From NCBI GenBank assembly GCA_965213545.1, contig CBDBZL010000002.1, positions 1,054,001 through 1,118,000 on the forward strand: DNA of 64,000 bases, read 5' to 3'. Source of the DNA: CBDBZL01 sp965213545. GTDB lineage: Bacteria > Pseudomonadota > Alphaproteobacteria > Sphingomonadales > Sphingomonadaceae. The notes beneath the pieces were generated by a model. It ran no database searches. It worked only from the letters and a program-made list of their open reading frames with translations, and was not told the origin of the DNA. Each line of letters opens with the position of its first letter. Position 1 is the stretch's first letter. The translations under genes and the position numbers were made by a program. This document shows, in pieces, positions 59,860-64,000 of this stretch.

Positions 59860-61287
59860 TTACAGCATCTGCGCGACCAACTGCGCGGTGCGCTGGCCGC
59901 TTTCCAGCGCCGCCTCCATCCCCGTCGACCCTTGCGCCAGATGCTCGCCGGCGAAATGCAACCGGCGACCGGCAAAGCGGGTGGCGGCGGCAAGCTCGGC
60001 CGCCATCCCGGTGCCGATATGGTGATAGATGCCGCGCGCATAGGGCGAGGTCTGCCAGATGAACAGGCGCAGCACATCGAGCTGGCCGCGCGCCGCCGGG
60101 CGCATCGCCTCGATGCGCGCGATGATCATCGCCTTCGCCTCTTGCTCGGGCAGCCGGTCGAGCAGGTCGGCGCCCGCGCCGGTGGTCCACAGCTTGAGCA
60201 TCGGCGGCTGCCCGGCCGATCCGTCGCCCAGCACGAAGACGCGGCCGATCAGCGGATCGTCGGTCCACAAGGTGTCGGGCATCCCGTCCTGGCGCCAGAA
60301 CGGCGCGCGCGCGGCGATGAAGGCGAAGCTTGCGTGCGTATAGGGAAGCGTGGCGATCATCCGCGCGACGGGCGGCGTCAGTGCGGCTTTGATCGGAATG
60401 GTGCGCAAGGCGGCGAAGGGAATGGTGCAGATAACGTGGCGCGCATGCAGCGTCTCGTTCGCCAGGTGCAGCGTGACGCCCGCCTCGTCCTCCTCGATGG
60501 CCCGGACCGGACTTGCCAGACGCGGTGGCGAGGCAAGCGCGGCGGCCATGGCCTCGGGCAGGCGCTGCGACCCGCCGGCGATGGTCGAGACGGGGCCGGG
60601 CTGCGCGCCATAGACCGCCAGCGTACGCGCCAGGTGAAGCTGGGACATGCCCGACAGCGTGTCGCCGTTGAGATTGGCCTCCATCAGCCGCAGCGCCTCA
60701 TCCTCCGCTCCTGCATCAATCAATGCCTGCCGCAGCGAGACATCGAGCCGGGGATCGGCATCGAGCCAGGCCGCGGGCGCGGCAAGGCGGGGCACCGCGG
60801 ATGCGAACAGCCGGGTGAGCGAGGCCGGCTCGGTCTCGCGCGCTGTGTCCTGCAGGCGATTGGCCGGGCTCGAGGACCAATCGGCGCTGGCGACCCCGAT
60901 GCCGTTCACATGATAGAGATTGCCCGGAACCTGGCGGACCCCGGCACCTACCCCGGCACCCGCGCCCTCCCCGCCGACCAGCCCAACACCCAGTTCGGCG
61001 GCGATGCGGCGCAGGATCACATAGCCCGGGCCCACCTGGATGCCGCCCGCCTCGGGCGCGCCGGGCAGGTCATCAAGCGTATGCAGCCGCCCGCCCACGC
61101 GCGGCTCGGCCTCGACTACCACCACCCGCACGCCCGCAGTCTCGAGCAGCCGCGCGGCATGAAGCCCGGCGAGGCCGGCACCGATAATCGTCACATCGGC
61201 GCCGGTCCGGCCCCACGCCGAGCGCGGAGCCACACCTGCCGCGAGCGCCGCCGCGCCGCCCTTCAGAAGCGAACGGCGGGTGGTCAT
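59860..61287 (-). CDS. Tat-exported flavin amine oxidase
   Basis: 475 residues with a canonical twin-arginine signal MTTRRSLLKGGAAALAAGVAPRSAWG. FAD dinucleotide motif VTIIGAGLAGLHAARLLETAGVRVVVVEAEPRVGGRLHTL, and the C-terminal FAD motif RRLHFAGEHLAQGSTGMEAALESGQRTA match flavin monoamine oxidase/desaturase-like enzymes. Acts in the periplasm, where FAD-loaded folded proteins arrive through Tat. ATGA overlap with the DUF1838 gene. Predicted to oxidise a C-N or C-C bond of the imported substrate. Confidence 0.87.
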   Translation of the reverse strand: MTTRRSLLKGGAAALAAGVAPRSAWGRTGADVTIIGAGLAGLHAARLLETAGVRVVVVEAEPRVGGRLHTLDDLPGAPEAGGIQVGPGYVILRRIAAELGVGLVGGEGAGAGVGAGVRQVPGNLYHVNGIGVASADWSSSPANRLQDTARETEPASLTRLFASAVPRLAAPAAWLDADPRLDVSLRQALIDAGAEDEALRLMEANLNGDTLSGMSQLHLARTLAVYGAQPGPVSTIAGGSQRLPEAMAAALASPPRLASPVRAIEEDEAGVTLHLANETLHARHVICTIPFAALRTIPIKAALTPPVARMIATLPYTHASFAFIAARAPFWRQDGMPDTLWTDDPLIGRVFVLGDGSAGQPPMLKLWTTGAGADLLDRLPEQEAKAMIIARIEAMRPAARGQLDVLRLFIWQTSPYARGIYHHIGTGMAAELAAATRFAGRRLHFAGEHLAQGSTGMEAALESGQRTAQLVAQML

Positions 61288-62207
61288 TCGTGCGGTTGTA
61301 CCGCGCCGCCTTCCACCATCCGCCGCTCATCGGTCAGCTTCTTGAACTTGGTCCAGGTGGTCTCGTTGGGCCGCGTGTCATCGGCCGGCGGGGCATCGAC
61401 ATATTCGGGATAATTCCGGCGGATCTCGTTCTTCACCAGATCGGGCAGTTCCTCGAACCCGCCGGACAGTTTCCTGCCCATCGCGTTGAACACCATCTGG
61501 CCCGGTCGTCCGCCCATCTTCATCCACGGCATCCAGTCGGACAATCGCACCCAGGCAATCATGGGGTGCGCGGTGGGACGGTCGGTGTCGTACAGGTCCT
61601 CGCGCATGGCGGCGAAGTCGAAGATCTCCATCGCGTGATAGGCGTTGCCGACATATTCCTGATAATCGCCGGCCAGCGGATTGGTGTAGAACAGCGGCAC
61701 CTCGTAGGGCACAAAGACATAGGGCCCGCTCTCGCGCAGCGTGGGCAGCGCGAAAGGCTCGCCACTGGCGGTGCGGGCATGGCTGGGGCGGCTGTTCACC
61801 GGGTCGTTGTGGATATGCATGACATCGAGCGCCTCGCCGGTCCACGGGTTCTCCCACCGGTCGAGCACCTCGCCCGTCTCGGGGTCGAGATAGAACATCA
61901 CCTCGCGGCTCACCATGCGGTAGCCGGGTCCGCGCACCGGGTCGTTCACCGCTACGCAGCGGCGCACGTTCATCCCCTCGCCCTTGAACAGCAGCCGATC
62001 GGGAACGCCCGGGGTGCGCGCATAGACATTGCCCGCCCAGTGATAGACCGCGCTCTCGCCATCCACCCCGCCGCATTGCAGTCGCTTGGATATCTCCAGC
62101 GCATCTTCGGGAATATCGGGATCGAGCATGCGTGCATCGGCCGGGGTCGCAAGTGTGCCGGCAAAGGTCAGCGCGACCAGTGAAGTGAGGAGGTTGCGAA
62201 AAGCCAA
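61284..62207 (-). CDS. Exported DUF1838 protein
   Basis: 307 residues with a Sec signal (LLTSLVALTFAGTLATPADA). DUF1838 features: RLQCGGVDGESAVYHWAGNVYARTPGVPDRLLFKGEGMNVRRCVAV, GYRMVSREVMFYLDPETGEVLDRWENPWTGEALDVMHIHNDPVN, LPTLRESGPYVFVPYEVPLFYTNPL, WMPWMKMGGRPGQMVFNAMGRKLSGGFEELPDLVKNEIRRNYPEYVDAP. The function is unknown; members often accompany TonB receptors and oxidoreductases. Two Cys (QCGG, RRCVA) may pair. First gene of the minus unit G. Confidence 0.82.
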   Translation of the reverse strand: MAFRNLLTSLVALTFAGTLATPADARMLDPDIPEDALEISKRLQCGGVDGESAVYHWAGNVYARTPGVPDRLLFKGEGMNVRRCVAVNDPVRGPGYRMVSREVMFYLDPETGEVLDRWENPWTGEALDVMHIHNDPVNSRPSHARTASGEPFALPTLRESGPYVFVPYEVPLFYTNPLAGDYQEYVGNAYHAMEIFDFAAMREDLYDTDRPTAHPMIAWVRLSDWMPWMKMGGRPGQMVFNAMGRKLSGGFEELPDLVKNEIRRNYPEYVDAPPADDTRPNETTWTKFKKLTDERRMVEGGAVQPHE

Positions 62208-62264
62208 GGTGTTGATCTCCCTTACAAAATCACCGGCCTTGCCAAGCGGCGGCCAGTTTGTTGC

Positions 62265-62293
62265 TTGACTTTAGATTTGTCCGGACAAATTGT
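62265..62293. promoter_or_regulatory. Perfect operator with divergent promoters (unit G)
   Basis: ATTTGTCCGGACAAAT at 62275-62290 is perfect. Rightward: TTGACT (62265-62270), 17 bases, AATTGT (62288-62293). Leftward: TTGGCT, 17 bases, AAATCT. The operator sits inside both promoters. Confidence 0.75.
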
Positions 62294-62347
62294 GAAGCCA
62301 AGACACGACCCCTTCCGTTTACCAACGCACGAGCCTTGCCGCAAACC

Positions 62348-63220
62348 ATGTTCGCCAGCACCAGCCTGCTCTTCGTGCCGGGTTCGCGCTCGGATCGCTT
62401 CGCCAAGGCGCGCGGCGCGGGGGCGGGGCTGACCGTCATCGACCTCGAGGACGCGGTGCCGGCGGGCGAGAAGACGGCGGCGCGCGAGGCGGCCCTGGCG
62501 CAGGTCGCGGATGACGGCGATGGCTGGGCGATCCGCATCAACCCGGTGGCGAGCGCCGCTGGCATCGACGATCTCGCTGCGCTTGCCCAAGCCGACGCTC
62601 TGCCCGAAGCCCTGCTCGTGCCGATGGCCGAGGAAGCGCGCGACATCGAGATCGTCGTTGCTGCGCTTGGCGACCAAAGTCCGCCACTGATCCCGCTAGT
62701 CGAGACCCCGCGCGCGCTCCGCCAGGCGTTGGCCATCGCCCGGGCGCCGCGTGTCGCCGCGCTGATGTTCGGCGGCGGTGACTTTGCCGGCGAGCTGGGC
62801 ACCGCGCTAACCTGGGAACCGCTGCTGGTCGCGCGCCAGCTGCTGCTGCTGGCCTGTGCCGAGGCACGCGTGCCGGTGATCGACGTTCCGTTCATTCACC
62901 TGGACGATGAGGACGGTCTTGCCGACGAATGCCGCCGCTCGCGGGCGCTGGGCTTCGCGGCCAAGGCGGCGATCCACCCGCGCCAGCTGGCTGCGATCCA
63001 TACCGCGTTCGTGCCCAGTGAGCGCGAGCTGCGTGAGGCGGCCGAGGCGGTCCGCGCGTTCGAGGATGCGGGCGGAAGGGCGGTGCGCCATGCCGGCCGG
63101 ATGCTCGAGGCGCCGCTCATCAAGCAATACCGCGCGGTTCTGGCGCGCGGGCAGGCGCAGGATGGCGCCGAGGATCAGGCGAATCAATCAGGGGCAGAAG
63201 GGGCGAAAGCCGATGCGTGA
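62348..63220 (+). CDS. CitE/HpcH-family lyase
   Basis: 290 residues from ATG 62348. SLLFVPGSRSDRFAKARGAGAGLTVIDLEDAVPAGEKTAAREAALAQV carries the metal-binding Asp/Glu (DLEDAV). It continues WAIRINPVASAAGIDD, LIPLVETPRALRQALAIA, ALMFGGGDFAGELG, VIDVPFIHLDDEDGLADECRRSRALGFAAKAAIHPRQLAAIHTAF. The family cleaves malyl-, citramalyl- or citryl-CoA-like thioesters. With CaiB, MaoC and LeuCD-like genes it would complete cleavage of a hydroxylated dicarboxyl-CoA. The stop overlaps the MaoC start. Confidence 0.88.
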   Translation: MFASTSLLFVPGSRSDRFAKARGAGAGLTVIDLEDAVPAGEKTAAREAALAQVADDGDGWAIRINPVASAAGIDDLAALAQADALPEALLVPMAEEARDIEIVVAALGDQSPPLIPLVETPRALRQALAIARAPRVAALMFGGGDFAGELGTALTWEPLLVARQLLLLACAEARVPVIDVPFIHLDDEDGLADECRRSRALGFAAKAAIHPRQLAAIHTAFVPSERELREAAEAVRAFEDAGGRAVRHAGRMLEAPLIKQYRAVLARGQAQDGAEDQANQSGAEGAKADA

Positions 63221-63722
63221 AGGTTCCATCGAGGTCGCCCCGGGGCGTTTCCGCGAAACCCAGGGCCGCTATTTCGAAGATTTCGAGATCGGTCATGTCT
63301 ATGAGCACCGGCCCAACCGGACCATTACCGATGCGGACAATGTGTGGTTCAGCCTGCTGACCATGAACACCCACCCGGCGCATTTCGACTACGAGTTCGC
63401 CAAGCGGACCGAATTCGGCAAGCCGCTGGTGGTCAGCCCGCTGACCATTGCGCTGATGACCGGAATGAGCGTGTCCGATACCAGCGCCAAGGCGATCGCC
63501 AATTTGGGCTGGGACGAGGTGCGCATGGTGCATCCGCTGTTCGTGGGCGATACGCTGAGCTGCGAGAGCGAGATCCTCGACAAGCGCGAAAGCAAGAGCC
63601 GGCCCGAGCAGGGCATTGTCACCTTCAAGACCACCGCGAAGAACCAGGACGGCGATATCGTCAGCCACTACAAGCGCTCCGTGCTGGTATGGAAGCGCGG
63701 CCACGGCCCGACAGACGACTAG
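63213..63722 (+). CDS. MaoC-like dehydratase/hydratase
   Basis: 169 residues from ATG 63213, overlapping the lyase end by 8 bases. Hot-dog fold: GRYFEDFEIGHVYEHRPNRTITDADNVWFSLLTMNTHPAHFDYEFAKRTEFGKPLVVSPLTIALMTGMSVSDT contains the MaoC Asp/His pair region (NTHPAHFD). Similar proteins are mesaconyl-CoA (C1/C4) hydratases and enoyl-CoA hydratases. The pairing with a CitE-type lyase matches the citramalyl/methylmalyl-CoA logic. Confidence 0.87.
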   Translation: MREGSIEVAPGRFRETQGRYFEDFEIGHVYEHRPNRTITDADNVWFSLLTMNTHPAHFDYEFAKRTEFGKPLVVSPLTIALMTGMSVSDTSAKAIANLGWDEVRMVHPLFVGDTLSCESEILDKRESKSRPEQGIVTFKTTAKNQDGDIVSHYKRSVLVWKRGHGPTDD

Positions 63723-63735
63723 AGGAATGAACGAC

Positions 63736-64000
63736 ATGGCACCCGCTACCGCCGCACTGACCGATCACAAAGCGCTCGAAGAGCCCACCCGCACCATCGA
63801 TGCCGAGGAGGAGCGCGCCTTCATCGAGGCGATCGACCGCTGGATGGAGCGCGAGGTCTTCCCGGTAATCCAGCATCACGACCACAACGACATCTGGCCC
63901 GCCGAACTGGTCGGCCAGATGGCCGAGCTGGGCCTGTTCGGCGCCACCATCGGCCAGCAATATGGCGGGCTGGGACTGCCGGCGCAAACCTATGCCAACA
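63736..64000 (+). CDS. Acyl-CoA dehydrogenase, 3'-truncated by the window edge
   Basis: The first 88 codons are visible: after a short N-terminal segment the sequence EERAFIEAIDRWMEREVFPVIQHHDHNDIWPAELVGQMAELGLFGATIGQQYGGLGLP is the N-terminal helical domain of acyl-CoA dehydrogenases with the typical GLFG/YGGLG turn. It starts 13 bases after the MaoC stop in the same unit. Would desaturate an acyl-CoA intermediate using FAD. Confidence 0.85.
   Translation, partial: MAPATAALTDHKALEEPTRTIDAEEERAFIEAIDRWMEREVFPVIQHHDHNDIWPAELVGQMAELGLFGATIGQQYGGLGLPAQTYAN

Overview
The window looks like part of a chromosome from a sphingomonad-type alphaproteobacterium (Sphingomonadales). Pointers to this are the GC-rich coding style, several TonB-dependent receptors, a tonB-exbB-exbD-exbD cluster, a MipZ division-site ATPase and a perfect ParB-binding (parS) palindrome. 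parS and mipZ together suggest an origin-proximal position. This is read from protein motifs only; no database search was possible.

Layout. (1) About 1-5.7 kb is a visibly less GC-rich accessory segment of the kind carried by integrative or conjugative elements: a partial RES-domain toxin, a DUF2493/SLOG protein, two broken cargo genes (HD hydrolase with an in-frame TGA; YbaY/MliC lipoprotein with a homopolymer frameshift), a SugE/Gdx exporter with a possible guanidine-II riboswitch, an accessory SSB and two small conserved proteins. No integrase or attachment site is visible. (2) About 6.2-12.5 kb is a decaying iron-uptake locus: two divergent TonB-dependent receptor pseudogenes around a Fur-like box, followed by DUF3325/DUF3649-like and PepSY membrane proteins. 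(3) About 12.7-29 kb is core genome: glpX, hom, parS, tonB-exbBDD, an Lhr-type helicase, a BON-domain protein, a DUF1989 plus YqcI/YcgG (GntA-like) pair, the mipZ - J-domain - phosphomannomutase operon, and panC.

(4) About 29-64 kb is the most interesting part: a large catabolic supercluster. Every operon in it starts at a copy of one 16-bp palindrome, ATTTGTCCGGACAAAT (positions 29041, 41790, 55369, 56190, 62275), overlapping or adjoining plausible promoter elements. The implied regulon has about 30 genes. Plus operon A (29.1-35.7 kb): methyltransferase, coiled-coil mini-protein, Cys-less nitrilase, DUF1330, VOC, MDR reductase, VOC, MFS. Minus operon B (41.8-35.7): tandem alpha/beta hydrolase, DUF3598-like protein, LeuC/LeuD-like hydratase, HMG-CoA-lyase-like enzyme, CaiB CoA-transferase. 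Plus operon C (41.9-46.3): isochorismatase-type amidase, two polysaccharide-deacetylase-fold enzymes, aldehyde dehydrogenase, exported DUF1330-like protein. Minus operon D (55.3-46.4): TonB receptor, second methyltransferase plus mini-protein, MFS, FAD oxidase, second Cys-less nitrilase, a conserved unknown. Plus units E and F: a CopD-like membrane protein; a second TonB receptor with an exported double-VOC protein. Unit G: DUF1838 plus Tat-exported amine oxidase on minus; CitE/HpcH, MaoC and acyl-CoA dehydrogenase on plus, running off the window end.

Taken together this reads as uptake of a large ligand through TonB receptors, periplasmic oxidative processing, MFS import, then amide/imide hydrolysis, hydration of an alkyl-maleate-like acid, CoA transfer and aldol-type cleavage to central metabolites. 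The substrate is unknown, and the pathway order is inference.
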